Source of the DNA: Enterobacterales bacterium
GTDB taxonomy: Bacteria; Pseudomonadota; Gammaproteobacteria; Enterobacterales; Enterobacteriaceae
Assembly: GCA_015655145.1 (NCBI GenBank)
Contig: JAATFO010000005.1
Span: 1-44,797 of the forward strand
Direction: 5' to 3'
Length of the DNA stretch: 44,797 nucleotides
A program made the position numbers and the translations under genes. Shown here piece by piece: positions 19,161 through 29,310 of the stretch; within the stretch, counting starts at the first letter, position 1; each line of letters opens with the position of its first letter. The notes below the pieces were generated by a model. The model did not search any database, was not told the DNA's origin, and saw nothing but the letters and a program-made list of their open reading frames with translations.

Positions 19161-20999
19161 GTGAATAACGAACTTATTTGGGTGCTCAGCCTGCTGGCTG
19201 TCACTATTTTTCTGTTTGCTTCCGGCAAATTGCGCATGGATACCATTGCATTGCTGGTCATCATCGCTTTTGTCTTAAGTGGTACGCTGAGCTTGCAGGA
19301 AGCGACCGTCGGTTTTAGTGATCCGAACGTCATTCTGATTGCCACGTTGTTTGTGATTGGTGAGGGGCTGGTGCGCACCGGTGTCGCGCTGCAAATGGGC
19401 GAATGGCTGGTGAAGATGTCGGGTAGCAGTGAAAGCAAAATGTTGATTTTGCTGATGCTGACGGTGGCCGGCCTGGGCGCTTTCATGAGTTCCACCGGCG
19501 TGGTGGCGATTTTTATTCCGGTGGTGTTGAGCATTGCCGGGAAAATGGGCACCTCCGCTGGGCGACTGATGATGCCACTCAGTTTTGCCGGTTTAATTAG
19601 CGGTATGATGACGCTGGTCGCAACGCCCCCAAATCTGGTCATAAACAGTGAGTTATTGCGCGAAGGTTTGTCCGGATTTGGCTTTTTTGCTGTAACGCCC
19701 ATAGGCGTTGTGGTGTTGCTGCTTGGTATGGGCTATATGCTGATCGCGCGTTATTGGCTGGTGGCGCCGGATCGCACGAAAAAAGATCTGAGCACGACAC
19801 ATCGTCGCCGCACTTTCCGTGATTTAATCCGCGATTACAAACTGAGCGGGCGTGCCCGACGATTGTCCATTCGTGCCGGTTCCCCTCTGACCGGCCATCG
19901 TCTGGATGACCTTAAATTACGTGAGCGCTATGGCGCTAATGTCGTGGGCCTGGAGCGTTGGCGCAAGTTTCGCCGGGTTATGGTCGCGGTTACTGGTACC
20001 ACTGAGTTTCGCACCGGCGATGTGCTGCTGATTGACATGTCGGCGGCAGACATAGATTTACGTGAATTTTGCAGTGAACAACAATTAGAGCCCATGGTGT
20101 TGCGTGGCGACTATTTTTCCGAACGTGCCCGGGATGTTGGCATGGCGGAAGTGTCGTTGATCCCTGATTCAGAGCTGACCGGCAAAACCTTGCGCGAATC
20201 AGCATTTCGCAGCCGTTATGGCCTCAGTGTTATCGGCATCCGCCGGCATGGCGAGGTTATCGACGGCGTACTCACCGAAGCGGCACTGGAAGTGGGGGAC
20301 ATTTTACTGGTTATTGGCGACTGGAAACTGATTAGCCAGCTACAGCAATATACCCGTGATTTTATTGTGCTGAATCTTCCCGAAGAAGTGAATGAAGCTG
20401 TGCCAGCCCGCAGTCAGGCGCCGCATGCCTTGTTTTGTCTGGCGCTAATGGTGGCGTTGATGATGACAGATGAAATTCCGAATCCCATCGCGGCGCTGCT
20501 GGCCTGTTTGCTGATGGGAAAATTTCGCTGCATCGATATGGAAAGCGCCTATCGGGCGATTCACTGGCCGAGCCTTATTTTGATTGTCGGTATGATGCCA
20601 TTTGCTATTGCGTTACAGAAAACCGGCGGTGTGGCGTTAATTGTACAGGGCTTGATGGATATCGCGGGCGACAAAGGGCCGCGGGTTATGCTGGTGTGCT
20701 TGTTTGTGTTATGCGCCAGTATTGGCTTGTTTATTTCTAATACTGCCACCGCAGTGCTTATGGCGCCGATTGGCGTCGCCGCTGCACATCAGATGGGCGT
20801 TTCCCCTTATCCATTCACGATGATGATTGCCATTGCCGCTTCAGCGGCCTTTATGACCCCAGTATCTTCGCCCGTAAATACCCTGGTGCTGGGGCCGGGC
20901 GGCTACCGCTTTATCGACTTTGTCAAAATAGGTGTGCCGTTCACGCTGGTAGTTATGGTGGTGAGTGTGGCGCTGGTGCCGGCATTGTTTCCGTTTTGA
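19161..20999 (+). CDS. yfbS: SLC13/DASS-type transporter with RCK_C domains, YfbS
   Basis: A 612-residue inner-membrane protein (E. coli YfbS 610) of the ArsB/CitT ion-transporter superfamily. It has about five to six hydrophobic helices in residues 1-200, two cytoplasmic TrkA-C (RCK_C) regulatory domains at roughly 215-300 and 305-385 ([40 protein letters not shown]), and a second membrane half from about residue 410. Both transport signatures are visible: [12 protein letters not shown] and [15 protein letters not shown]. The substrate is unknown; anions such as dicarboxylates or sulfate are transported by relatives. The start codon is GTG ([10 protein letters not shown]), with a weak ribosome site. 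Confidence 0.92.
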   Translation: MNNELIWVLSLLAVTIFLFASGKLRMDTIALLVIIAFVLSGTLSLQEATVGFSDPNVILIATLFVIGEGLVRTGVALQMGEWLVKMSGSSESKMLILLMLTVAGLGAFMSSTGVVAIFIPVVLSIAGKMGTSAGRLMMPLSFAGLISGMMTLVATPPNLVINSELLREGLSGFGFFAVTPIGVVVLLLGMGYMLIARYWLVAPDRTKKDLSTTHRRRTFRDLIRDYKLSGRARRLSIRAGSPLTGHRLDDLKLRERYGANVVGLERWRKFRRVMVAVTGTTEFRTGDVLLIDMSAADIDLREFCSEQQLEPMVLRGDYFSERARDVGMAEVSLIPDSELTGKTLRESAFRSRYGLSVIGIRRHGEVIDGVLTEAALEVGDILLVIGDWKLISQLQQYTRDFIVLNLPEEVNEAVPARSQAPHALFCLALMVALMMTDEIPNPIAALLACLLMGKFRCIDMESAYRAIHWPSLILIVGMMPFAIALQKTGGVALIVQGLMDIAGDKGPRVMLVCLFVLCASIGLFISNTATAVLMAPIGVAAAHQMGVSPYPFTMMIAIAASAAFMTPVSSPVNTLVLGPGGYRFIDFVKIGVPFTLVVMVVSVALVPALFPF

Positions 21000-21072
21000 G
21001 TACAGAATAACGGCGGCCAGAGTGAATTTATTCAGCCAGCCATGCCCTTTGCACCGGAGCGGTGTTTGGCGT

Positions 21073-21672
21073 TTACAGCGGAGTATCCTGCGAGATTTCA
21101 TCCAGCGATAAATTAAAGCTGGGTATAAAGACCGCAACGAAATAATCCATCTCGGGGCTACGGCGCGCGTTCAGGGTTTTTTCCAGGCGTACCTTAGCCA
21201 GACGGAATTCGTTATTTCCCGCCGAAAGCTCTTCCAGACATTTGAGGTAGGCACATAGTGCATCCGCCTGTTTTACGAGGGATGTTTCCTCGGCGGAATG
21301 CTGTTGTTCATCCAGCAATTGTCGCCAGGCATCCTGCAATTCATCGGGAAGCATCTCAATCAGTTTTTGTTGGGCAATTTTTTCTATCTTCTTATATTCA
21401 TGTGCTATTTGTTCATTGTAATACTTCACCGGGGTGGGTAAATCGCCGGTCAGGACTTCGCTGGCGTCATGATAGAGCGCCATCAGCGCAATGCGTTCCG
21501 CATTCAGTTGACCATCGAATTTCTGGTTTTTAATTACCGCCAGCGCATGAGCAACCATTGCCACCTGCAGACTGTGTTCTGAGACATTTTCGGTGCGTAC
21601 GTTGCGCATTAATGGCCAGCGATTGATCAGTTTGAGGCGGGAAAGATGAGCAAAAAAATGGCTTTGATTCAT
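21073..21672 (-). CDS. yfbR: 5'-deoxynucleotidase YfbR
   Basis: An HD-domain phosphohydrolase that removes the phosphate from deoxyribonucleoside 5'-monophosphates and helps in dUTP/dTTP balance. The 199 residues equal E. coli YfbR. The metal and substrate residues are all present: R18-W19 (INRWPLM), H33 in SEHSLQVA, H68-D69 in LYHDASEV, and D137 in [10 protein letters not shown]. It is convergent with yfbS across a 73-base gap and lies on the same strand as alaA upstream. Confidence 0.96.
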   Translation of the reverse strand: MNQSHFFAHLSRLKLINRWPLMRNVRTENVSEHSLQVAMVAHALAVIKNQKFDGQLNAERIALMALYHDASEVLTGDLPTPVKYYNEQIAHEYKKIEKIAQQKLIEMLPDELQDAWRQLLDEQQHSAEETSLVKQADALCAYLKCLEELSAGNNEFRLAKVRLEKTLNARRSPEMDYFVAVFIPSFNLSLDEISQDTPL

Positions 21673-21732
21673 GTACGAAGTTTTCCTGGGCTCGGACAGC
21701 GAGGAACGGAACAGCCGGTCCCCGGTGCCACA

Positions 21733-21935
21733 GTATATACGCGTAATACGTCAAGTTGTATGTAAGTTGGTGTGTTTCTGGCTCATCCGTGAGCCGTTAT
21801 CCCTCCGGAGCGTCATACTGCCATCAGCGTCGTTTAACGCTGTACCCCGGCGCTCTTGGCGCAAAGCGCCTTCGGGTGTCTTAGCTTATCCGCCTTCTCG
21901 TACCCGAATTCATGAGGGAAGGGCGCCATACAGGC
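21733..21935. repeat. Structured intergenic sequence resembling a dispersed enterobacterial repeat (tentative)
   Basis: Between yfbR and alaA, the left end (TATACGCGTAATACGTCAAG then TTGTATGTAAGTTGG) resembles the start of a common interspersed element I recall from enterobacterial intergenic regions (ATACCCGTCATACTTCAAGTTGCAGG...GTTGG). Inside are two hairpins: GGCTCA/TGAGCC at 21780-21795 and GGCGCT/AGCGCC at 21849-21870. No ORF is convincing. The family match is from memory and only partial; the hairpins are directly visible. Confidence 0.35.
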
Positions 21936-23153
21936 TTACTGATGATAGGTTTCCAGGAAACGACCAAACTTATTCACCGCCAATTCCAGTTCATCGACGC
22001 GCGGTAATATCACGATACGAACATGATCCGGCCATGGCCAGTTAAATGCGGTCCCTTGTACCAGCAGGACTTTTTCCTGCAGCAGGAAATCCAGCACCAT
22101 TTTTTGATCGTCGTGAATATTAAATTTCTTCGCATCAATATGGGGGAACATATAGAGCGCGCCCTGTGGTTTAACACAACTAACGCCAGGAATATCGTTA
22201 ATCAACTCCCACGCGCGCTGGCGCTGTTCGTAAAGACGTCCACCCGGTACGATGAATTCACTGATGCTTTGATAGCCTCCCAGTGCAGTCTGAATCGCAT
22301 GCTGGGCGGGGACATTGGCACACAGGCGCATAGAGGCCAGCATATCCAGGCCTTCAATATAGCCCCTGGCGTGTTTCTTTGGGCCGTTTAACACCATCCA
22401 GCCTTGCCGGAAGCCGGCCACGCGATAGGTTTTAGACAAGCCGTTAAAAGTGATAGTTAACAGATCTGGCGCCAGTGCGGCGATCGAGTGATGTTGCGCT
22501 GCGTCGTATAAAATTTTGTCGTAGATTTCGTCAGCGAAAATAATCAGGTTATGTTCCCGGGCAATCTCAACCACTTCCATGAGCAATGCTTTGCTATAAA
22601 CCGCGCCGGTCGGATTATTGGGGTTGATAATCACAATGCCGCGGGTATTTGGTGTGATTTTACTGCGAATGTCATTCAGATCCGGGAACCAGCCTGCCGA
22701 TTCATCGCACAGGTAATGCACCGCTTTGCCGCCGGAGAGTGAGACGGCGGCGGTCCACAACGGGTAGTCCGGTGCCGGAACCAGCATCTCATCGCCGCTG
22801 TTGAGCAAAGCTTGCATCGATTGCACAATCAGTTCCGACACGCCATTACCTATATAGATGTCTTCAACTGTGACATCACGCATCCCGCGTGCCTGATAGT
22901 GCTGCATGATTGCTTTACGGGCAGAGTAAAGCCCCCTGGAATCGCAATAACCTTGCGCACTCGGCAGGTTGCGGATCACATCGACGAGAATTTCATCAGG
23001 CGCTTCAAAGCCAAAAGGCGCGGGGTTACCAATGTTGAGTTTGAGGACCTTGTTGCCTTCCTCTTCAAGACGTTTTGCTTCTTGTAGCACCGGACCGCGG
23101 ATGTCATAGCAGACGTTATCCAGCTTATCGGATTTATTAATCGTTGAATTCAT
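21936..23153 (-). CDS. alaA: Alanine transaminase AlaA
   Basis: A PLP-dependent class I/II aminotransferase that makes alanine from pyruvate and glutamate. I start at the ATG read from 23153, giving MNSTINKSDKLDNVCYDIRG and 405 residues, the E. coli AlaA length; the frame is open 18 codons further upstream without homology. Conserved features are NIGNPAPFGFEAPDEI, the substrate-binding NPNNPTGAVY near residue 180, the aspartate of FADEIYDKILYD, and the Schiff-base lysine in FNGLSKTYRVAGFR at about 240. It lies divergent from lrhA across about 1 kb, the usual enterobacterial order. Confidence 0.97.
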   Translation of the reverse strand: MNSTINKSDKLDNVCYDIRGPVLQEAKRLEEEGNKVLKLNIGNPAPFGFEAPDEILVDVIRNLPSAQGYCDSRGLYSARKAIMQHYQARGMRDVTVEDIYIGNGVSELIVQSMQALLNSGDEMLVPAPDYPLWTAAVSLSGGKAVHYLCDESAGWFPDLNDIRSKITPNTRGIVIINPNNPTGAVYSKALLMEVVEIAREHNLIIFADEIYDKILYDAAQHHSIAALAPDLLTITFNGLSKTYRVAGFRQGWMVLNGPKKHARGYIEGLDMLASMRLCANVPAQHAIQTALGGYQSISEFIVPGGRLYEQRQRAWELINDIPGVSCVKPQGALYMFPHIDAKKFNIHDDQKMVLDFLLQEKVLLVQGTAFNWPWPDHVRIVILPRVDELELAVNKFGRFLETYHQ

Positions 23154-24151
23154 TACTACCGCCTTAATGGGCAGAATCGCTTTCCTGCCGTGGAAACGAA
23201 CCTGCACAATTTACTCCTCTGACCCTCAATTTTGAAGGGCTGTATTCAGCTTTGGCGTTATCGGGAGACATTGTCAGCACTTTCGTGATAAAAGGATAAA
23301 CAAAATAAAATAACTGCGTTAATACACTATTATATTGGTATTTTTAAGTTTTAAATGCTATTTCTGTGGCGTGTTATGTGGTGAACTTTTACCCATTTTT
23401 TTCTTGAGGCAGGAAAGGATAATGGCACCAGTCAAATAAACATCAATGGATTGATACGCGGCGAAATAGTTAAATTTAATTAATTAATTGTTTGTTGTTT
23501 TTACCTGGTTCGAACAGTTGTGATGGCTTACTGCAATTGCATACAATTCTCACTCACAGCGGGAGACACTTATTGTTCATAAAATAATCCACAAATTTTG
23601 TGCTATGAAGGTTGATGGAATGGCACTTTGTCAATGAATCGCCGCTTTGTTGATAAGAATAATTATATTGGGGCTTAAAAAATAATCGACAGTATGCCAG
23701 GATAACCATCAAGAACATTGCGTCAAAAATAGCGATGTTTCTGATGATGAAGCCACGTGTTTTGTCGATAGAATTATTAAGAAATATTTACTTTTTACGG
23801 GTTTTTACGTCTGTTTTAAACCTACGGCGCCGTAGATTGCTCGACGCAGAGTGATCGCGGTTTTTATCCACTACACTACGACACGGCTTCCTGCTCTTTA
23901 TGGGTTAGTGTGATGAGCACTAACAATGTATTAGACGAAAGGGATTGTTCATTCGGCCGCCTGGCGCGAAAGATCACCAGGCGGGTATCATGAAAAGGAT
24001 GTTCTTAATCGTTCACAGACGAAGTTATAGTAATGTGTTAAAACATTGTTATTTACTTTATCCATTACGCATTTATTACTGTTTATCCCATTGATATAAC
24101 AGTAATGGCACCAGGGTAGCTGTTTGTAAAAAACTTATAAGTGATGAAAAT
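23154..24151. promoter_or_regulatory. Long AT-rich regulatory region between alaA and lrhA
   Basis: About 1 kb without a supported gene. It contains the alaA promoter and, most likely, a long lrhA leader, as in E. coli, where the lrhA leader is a target of small RNAs and the promoter is repressed by RcsB. TAAGAATAATTATA at 23654-23667 partly matches the RcsAB box TAAGAATATTCCTA. A hairpin with CCGCCTGG (23957-23964) and CCAGGCGG (23977-23984) lies about 170 bases before the lrhA start. A 34-codon frame begins at about 23991 but has no good ribosome site, so I do not call it. Confidence 0.5.
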
Positions 24152-25078
24152 ATGACTAATGCAAATCGTCCGATACTTAATCTCGACCTCGATCTGCTGA
24201 GAACGTTTGTCGCGGTTGCGGATCTTAATACTTTCGCGGCGGCGGCCGCGGCGGTATGTAGAACGCAATCGGCTGTCAGTCAGCAGATGCAGCGTTTGGA
24301 ACAGCTGGTGGGCAAAGAACTATTTGCCAGACATGGTCGCAATAAACTGTTGACGGAGCACGGTATTCAACTGCTGGGTTACGCAAGGAAAATACTGCGT
24401 TTCAACGATGAGGCTTGTACTTCACTCATGTACAGTAATGTTCAGGGCGTATTGACTATCGGTGCTTCTGACGATACATCTGACACAATATTGCCCTTCT
24501 TTCTCAACCGTGTGACCTCGGTTTATCCCAAATTGGCTATTGATGTGCGTGTGAAACGCAACCCTTTTATGATGGAAATGCTCAATCAGGGGGAAGTCGA
24601 TCTGGTGGTGACCACCTCAAGCCCAGGGGATTTTACCCATCAGACCCTGCGGATGTCGCCGACATTATGGTATTGCGCGGCGGATTATATCTTTCAGCGT
24701 GGGGAAGCCATTCCTCTGGTCCTGCTTGATGAGCCGAGCCCGTACCGTGATATGGCCATTGATCACCTGAACGAAGCCGGCATTCCATGGCGTATTTCCT
24801 ATGTGGCATCCACCCTGGCGGCAGTACGGGCGGCGGTGAAAGCAGGGCTGGGAGTGACGGCGCGTCCGGTTGAGATGATGAGCCCGGAGTTACGGGTAAT
24901 GGGGGCGGCAGAGGGTTTACCCATGTTACCAGATACCCAATACCTGCTGTGTCGTAATGCGGAAAGTGATAATGAACTGGCGTTGGCTATTTTCAATGCG
25001 ATGGAGTCCAGCAATGATCCCTATAGCTTTACCGCAAACCGTCAGGATGATTCAGCACTGGTGGATGATGAAGAGTAA
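24152..25078 (+). CDS. lrhA: LysR-type regulator LrhA (HexA/PecT)
   Basis: A 308-residue LysR-family transcription regulator. In E. coli LrhA represses flhDC; the orthologues HexA (Pectobacterium) and PecT (Dickeya) repress exoenzymes, motility and virulence factors. The N-terminal winged helix-turn-helix spans about residues 14-71 ([20 protein letters not shown], then [16 protein letters not shown]), and the effector domain follows to the end, with the conserved [17 protein letters not shown] near 230. Start ATG gives [17 protein letters not shown], the family N-terminus. Located directly ahead of nuo, as in E. coli, but separated by a terminator. LrhA may regulate itself. Confidence 0.96.
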   Translation: MTNANRPILNLDLDLLRTFVAVADLNTFAAAAAAVCRTQSAVSQQMQRLEQLVGKELFARHGRNKLLTEHGIQLLGYARKILRFNDEACTSLMYSNVQGVLTIGASDDTSDTILPFFLNRVTSVYPKLAIDVRVKRNPFMMEMLNQGEVDLVVTTSSPGDFTHQTLRMSPTLWYCAADYIFQRGEAIPLVLLDEPSPYRDMAIDHLNEAGIPWRISYVASTLAAVRAAVKAGLGVTARPVEMMSPELRVMGAAEGLPMLPDTQYLLCRNAESDNELALAIFNAMESSNDPYSFTANRQDDSALVDDEE

Positions 25079-25138
25079 ACGCGCTGTGTAAAGGCAACTT
25101 GTCTCATTTGAGCGATTGTTTGTAACAATAATGTATTA

Positions 25139-25179
25139 AAAAAAGCCTTTCAGTGCATTTTCAGCCTGAAGGGCTTTTT
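25139..25179 (+). terminator. Rho-independent terminator of lrhA
   Basis: An A-rich left arm with AAAAGCCTTTCAG (25141-25153) pairs with CTGAAGGGCTTTT (25166-25178), leaving one mismatch. The right arm ends in a T run. It lies about 60 bases past the lrhA stop and isolates lrhA from the nuo operon. Confidence 0.88.
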
Positions 25180-25743
25180 ATTCGATTAACCCCCCCGTTT
25201 TGATGATTTTTCCCCGCTGATAATCTTCTGCCAGATCATTTTTTAAAAAAGTTCCATCACGTGAGCAACCTTACCGGGAAAGAACGTCTGAATGAATAAG
25301 TGGTGATGAATAGCCGATGAAAGGTGTCGTTTTTAGTGGCTAAAAACACAAAACTGTGTTCTGGATCAAGAAAATAACCACAATAAGGGGCAGGAAAATA
25401 GAGTAATACCTGTCAAAATACAGTTGTTAAACACAGGATCCTGGAATGAAAATGCCGTTGCGCTTTGGTTACATCCGTTCAATGGTACAGGATCAGCCTG
25501 ATATTTATACATGATATGTTAACAACATGATGCATATGTAAATTAATATGTTGATACTTTTGTCAAAGTTGACAAAAGATTATAAAAAGGAGTAAAAGAC
25601 CACATAAAGTTTCTGCTTATGTACTAAAGACAGTAAAATTTATACGGTTTTTTTATCTTTCCCTTGAATCGATGTGACGTGTTCTTTGCCGCTGGTGTTG
25701 AGCTGGACGGCTAACCGTCACTTTTGATGAGTAAGCATAGAGT
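25180..25743 (+). promoter_or_regulatory. nuo operon upstream region
   Basis: Over 550 non-coding bases before nuoA, very AT-rich around 25500-25640. In E. coli the nuo promoter region is long and bound by ArcA, NarL, FNR, IHF and Fis; I see no clean FNR site here. The main feature is the palindrome at 25557-25578. TATAAA at 25581-25586 is a possible -10 with TTTGTC (25559-25564) 16 bases upstream as a -35, which would put the palindrome over the promoter. No ORF is supported. Confidence 0.55.
25557..25578. promoter_or_regulatory. Perfect 22-bp palindrome, probable operator before nuoA
   Basis: CTTTTGTCAA (25557-25566) and TTGACAAAAG (25569-25578) are exact inverted repeats separated by AG. 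The two-base spacer makes a dimeric protein-binding site more likely than an RNA hairpin. It does not match the FNR (TTGAT-N4-ATCAA) pattern and I do not recognise the regulator. Confidence 0.6.
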
Positions 25744-26181
25744 ATGTCAACAACCACAGAAGTTATCGCTCATCACTGGGCATTCGCTGTTTTTGTCATT
25801 ATTGCTTTCGGCCTGTGTGGTTTTATGTTAGCCGGAGGCTGGCTGTTAGGTGGCAGAGCTCGCGCAAGGCATAAAAACACCCCTTTTGAGTCGGGTATTG
25901 ACCCGGTTGGCACTACTCATATTCGTCTTTCTGCCAAATTTTATTTGGTGGCCATGTTCTTCGTGATTTTTGACGTTGAGGCCCTCTATTTATATGCATG
26001 GTCGACTTCTATCCGTGAAAGTGGGTGGGTCGGTTTTGCTGAAGCCGCCATTTTTATTTTGGTGCTGTTGGCTGGTTTGGTTTATCTGGTGCGCATTGGC
26101 GCGTTGGATTGGGCGCCCGCGCCTCGTCGTGTGGTCGTCAAAACCGATACAGTTAGTCTCACCCCACCACAAAAGCAGTAA
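25744..26181 (+). CDS. nuoA: NADH-quinone oxidoreductase subunit A
   Basis: NuoA is a small membrane-arm subunit of complex I, near the quinone cavity. The 145 residues (E. coli 147) contain three transmembrane helices, at about residues 12-37, 66-88 and 96-118. The conserved loop between helices 1 and 2, with FESGIDPVG, is the part that rearranges during quinone binding in complex I, and [14 protein letters not shown] carries the conserved acidic residues of helix 2. It is the first gene of the 13-gene operon, 15 bases ahead of nuoB. Confidence 0.97.
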   Translation: MSTTTEVIAHHWAFAVFVIIAFGLCGFMLAGGWLLGGRARARHKNTPFESGIDPVGTTHIRLSAKFYLVAMFFVIFDVEALYLYAWSTSIRESGWVGFAEAAIFILVLLAGLVYLVRIGALDWAPAPRRVVVKTDTVSLTPPQKQ

Positions 26182-26196
26182 CAGCGAGGCAATAAG

Positions 26197-26871
26197 ATGG
26201 ACTATACGCTCACCCGCATAGACCCAAACGGTGAGAATGACCGTTATCCCCTGCAAAAACAGGAGACTGTAGCCGATCCTCTGGAGCAGCATGTTCATCG
26301 CAGCGTCTACATGGGCAAACTGGAACATGCGTTGCATGACATGGTGAACTGGGGACGCAAAAATTCTCTTTGGCCGTATAACTTCGGCCTTTCGTGCTGT
26401 TATGTCGAAATGGTGACGTCGTTCACCGCCGTCCATGATGTAGCACGCTTTGGGGCCGAAGTTCTGCGCGCCTCGCCTCGCCAGGCCGATTTTATGGTTG
26501 TCGCCGGTACGCCATTTACCAAAATGGCGCCGGTTATTCAGCGCTTATATGACCAGATGCTGGAGCCTAAATGGGTGATTTCCATGGGCGCCTGCGCCAA
26601 CTCAGGCGGCATGTACGACATCTATTCGGTAGTGCAGGGGGTGGATAAATTCCTACCCGTTGATGTGTATATCCCCGGTTGTCCGCCGCGTCCTGAAGCT
26701 TATATGCAGGCATTATTATTGCTGCGCGAGTCGATCGGTAAAGAGCGTCGGCCACTTTCCTGGGTTGTTGGCGATCAGGGGGTTTACCGCGCCAATATGC
26801 AGTCAGAGCGCGCGCGAAAGCGCGGCGAACGTATCGCGGTCACAAATCTGCGTACGCCTGACGAAATTTAA
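26197..26871 (+). CDS. nuoB: NADH-quinone oxidoreductase subunit B (cluster N2)
   Basis: NuoB holds the terminal [4Fe-4S] cluster N2, which passes electrons to ubiquinone at the junction of the peripheral and membrane arms. The 224-residue protein has the ligand pattern intact: adjacent C67 and C68 (GLSCCYVEM), C133 (MGACANSGG) and C162 (IPGCPPRPE). The sequence is close to E. coli NuoB (220) with a slightly different N- and C-terminal tail. A 121-base gap with a small hairpin separates it from nuoC. Confidence 0.98.
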   Translation: MDYTLTRIDPNGENDRYPLQKQETVADPLEQHVHRSVYMGKLEHALHDMVNWGRKNSLWPYNFGLSCCYVEMVTSFTAVHDVARFGAEVLRASPRQADFMVVAGTPFTKMAPVIQRLYDQMLEPKWVISMGACANSGGMYDIYSVVQGVDKFLPVDVYIPGCPPRPEAYMQALLLLRESIGKERRPLSWVVGDQGVYRANMQSERARKRGERIAVTNLRTPDEI

Positions 26872-26961
26872 GCAAAAGTAGCAGGATGTGGGCGAATAAG
26901 TTTGCGTAATAACATCACAATTTAACACGCAAATTCCATCCTGATGCCGACGACACTTCGT

Positions 26962-26975
26962 GCCTGTTTTCAGGC
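26962..26975 (+). other. Small hairpin in the nuoB-nuoC gap
   Basis: GCCTG (26962-26966) and CAGGC (26971-26975) form a 5-bp stem with a TTTT loop, about 17 bases ahead of the nuoC start. It could affect mRNA processing or translation of nuoC. It is short, so its significance is uncertain. Confidence 0.35.
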
Positions 26976-26992
26976 CAGAATGGTGAGTAATT

Positions 26993-28792
26993 ATGACAGA
27001 GTTGACTACGCAAGATCTCGCTCAGCCGACATGGCAAACCCGTGATCACCTTGATGATCCGGTGATCGGCGAGCTGCGTAACCGTTTTGGGCCAGATGCC
27101 TTTACTGTTCAGGCAACCCGCACAGGTTTCCCGGTGGTCTGGGTGAAGCGTGAGCAATTGCTGGAAGTTGGCGAGTTTCTGCGCCAGCTACCAAAACCCT
27201 ATGTGATGCTGTTTGACCTTCATGGCATGGATGAGCGTCTTCGCACCCATCGTTCTGGTCTACCCGCCGCCGATTTTTCCGTGTTCTATCATTTGATTTC
27301 GATTGAACGTAACCGTGACATTATGCTCAAGGTCGCGTTATCAGAAAATTCGCTGCATGTGCCGACTTTCACCCGGCTTTTCCCTAACGCCAACTGGTAT
27401 GAGCGTGAAACCTGGGAAATGTTCGGCGTATCTTTTGAGGGGCACCCACATCTGACGCGCATTATGATGCCGAAGACCTGGGAAGGGCACCCGCTGCGCA
27501 AAGATTATCCCGCCCGCGCCACTGAATTTGATCCTTTCGTCCTGACAAAGCAGAAAGAAGATTTGGAAATGGAAGCGCTGACCTTCAAACCCGAAGAATG
27601 GGGGATGAAGCGTGGTACCGAAAATGAGGATTTCATGTTCCTTAATCTCGGGCCAAATCACCCGTCAGCCCATGGTGCCTTTCGTATCATTCTGCAACTT
27701 GATGGCGAGGATATTGTCGATTGCGTGCCGGATATTGGCTATCACCACCGCGGTGCGGAAAAAATGGGTGAACGTCAGTCCTGGCATAGCTACATTCCCT
27801 ATACCGATCGTATTGAGTACCTCGGTGGTTGTGTTAACGAAATGCCTTATGTGCTGGCGGTAGAGAAACTGGCAGGGATCAAAGTGCCTGAACGGGTGGA
27901 AGTGATCCGTGTCATGCTTTCGGAACTTTTCCGTATTAATAGCCATTTGCTGTATATCTCGACATTTATTCAGGACGTCGGGGCGATGACGCCGGTGTTT
28001 TTCGCCTTTACCGATCGGCAGAAAATATACGATTTAGTGGAAGCGATCACAGGATTCCGTATGCATCCCGCCTGGTTCCGCATCGGTGGTGTGGCGCATG
28101 ATTTGCCGAAAGGCTGGGATCGTTTACTGCGTGAATTTCTCGAGTGGATGCCGAAACGTCTTGATTCTTACGTCAAAGTTGCGCTGAAAAACACCATATT
28201 GATCGGGCGTTCTAAAGGCGTCGCCGCGTATGGACGGGATGAAGCACTGGCATGGGGCACGACCGGCGCGGGTTTGCGTGCCACCGGGCTCGCATTTGAT
28301 GTACGAAAATGGCGTCCCTATTCCGGCTATGAACAGTTCGATTTTGAGGTGCCGGTAGGCGATGGGGTAAGCGACTGCTACAGCCGGGTCATGCTCAAGG
28401 TGGAAGAATTGCGCCAGAGTCTGCGCATCCTTGAACAGTGCCTGCATAACATGCCGGAAGGTCCGTTCAAGGCAGATCACCCACTGACCACGCCGCCGCC
28501 AAAAGAACGCACGCTACAACATATTGAAACGCTGATCACCCACTTCTTGCAGGTTTCATGGGGCCCGATAATGCCGGCCAATGAATCCTTCCAGATGATT
28601 GAGGCAACGAAAGGGATCAACAGCTACTACCTGACCAGCGATGGCAGCACCATGAGCTACCGTACCCGTGTGCGTACGCCGAGCTTTCCGCACCTGCAGC
28701 AAATTCCGTCAGTGATTCGCGGCAGCCTGGTATCCGATCTGATCGTTTACCTCGGTAGTATCGATTTTGTTATGTCAGACGTGGACCGCTAA
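26993..28792 (+). CDS. nuoC: NADH-quinone oxidoreductase subunit C/D fusion
   Basis: A 599-residue fusion of NuoC (about residues 1-190) and NuoD (about 210-599), the normal arrangement in enterobacteria, where the gene is also named nuoCD. The C part carries the 30-kDa signature [20 protein letters not shown]. The D part resembles the large subunit of NiFe hydrogenase without its metal ligands and forms the quinone pocket with Nuo[15 protein letters not shown] holds the conserved histidine region of that pocket and [14 protein letters not shown] follows. The C-terminus ends SDVDR as in E. coli. Confidence 0.97.
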   Translation: MTELTTQDLAQPTWQTRDHLDDPVIGELRNRFGPDAFTVQATRTGFPVVWVKREQLLEVGEFLRQLPKPYVMLFDLHGMDERLRTHRSGLPAADFSVFYHLISIERNRDIMLKVALSENSLHVPTFTRLFPNANWYERETWEMFGVSFEGHPHLTRIMMPKTWEGHPLRKDYPARATEFDPFVLTKQKEDLEMEALTFKPEEWGMKRGTENEDFMFLNLGPNHPSAHGAFRIILQLDGEDIVDCVPDIGYHHRGAEKMGERQSWHSYIPYTDRIEYLGGCVNEMPYVLAVEKLAGIKVPERVEVIRVMLSELFRINSHLLYISTFIQDVGAMTPVFFAFTDRQKIYDLVEAITGFRMHPAWFRIGGVAHDLPKGWDRLLREFLEWMPKRLDSYVKVALKNTILIGRSKGVAAYGRDEALAWGTTGAGLRATGLAFDVRKWRPYSGYEQFDFEVPVGDGVSDCYSRVMLKVEELRQSLRILEQCLHNMPEGPFKADHPLTTPPPKERTLQHIETLITHFLQVSWGPIMPANESFQMIEATKGINSYYLTSDGSTMSYRTRVRTPSFPHLQQIPSVIRGSLVSDLIVYLGSIDFVMSDVDR

Positions 28793-28794
28793 TT

Positions 28795-29310
28795 ATGCAC
28801 GATCAAAAAATTGCGATTGAAACGATCGACCCGAATGAAGTCTTTGTGCTAAGCGCATCGGAGCGTGACGCGATTGAGCATGAAAAACACCATTATGAAG
28901 ATGCCCGTGCTGCCTCGATTGAAGCGCTGAAGATTGTACAGAAGCAGCGGGGTTGGGTGCCTGATGGGGCTATTTATGCTATTGCCGACGCGTTAGGTAT
29001 TCCGGCCAGTGATGTTGAAGGGGTCGCGACATTCTACAGTCAAATTTTCCGCCAACCGGTTGGCCGCCATGTGATCCGCTATTGCGACAGTGTGGTTTGC
29101 CACATTACTGGTTACCAGGGCATTCAGGCGGCTCTGGAAGCGAATCTGCACATTAAGCCGGGTCAAACAACGCCGGATGGGCGCTTTACCCTGTTGCCGA
29201 CCTGCTGTCTGGGTAATTGTGACAAAGGCCCAACCATGATGGTGGATGAAGATACACATGTGCATCTGACGCCAGAAAATATCGCGACTTTACTGGAGCA
29301 GTATCAATGA
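28795..29310 (+). CDS. nuoE: NADH-quinone oxidoreductase subunit E (cluster N1a)
   Basis: NuoE carries the [2Fe-2S] cluster N1a in the NADH-oxidising module beside NuoF. The 171-residue protein (E. coli 166) has a thioredoxin-like fold with ligands C97 and C102 ([11 protein letters not shown]) and C138 and C142 ([11 protein letters not shown]). The spacing equals that of E. coli. Its start is two bases after the nuoC stop and its stop overlaps the nuoF ATG (ATGA), so the three are tightly coupled. Confidence 0.97.
   Translation: MHDQKIAIETIDPNEVFVLSASERDAIEHEKHHYEDARAASIEALKIVQKQRGWVPDGAIYAIADALGIPASDVEGVATFYSQIFRQPVGRHVIRYCDSVVCHITGYQGIQAALEANLHIKPGQTTPDGRFTLLPTCCLGNCDKGPTMMVDEDTHVHLTPENIATLLEQYQ

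Noticed and set aside
23991..24095. 34-codon frame in the lrhA leader
   Set aside because: The ribosome site is poor and no homologue is recognised; it could be a leader peptide but the sequence alone does not support it.
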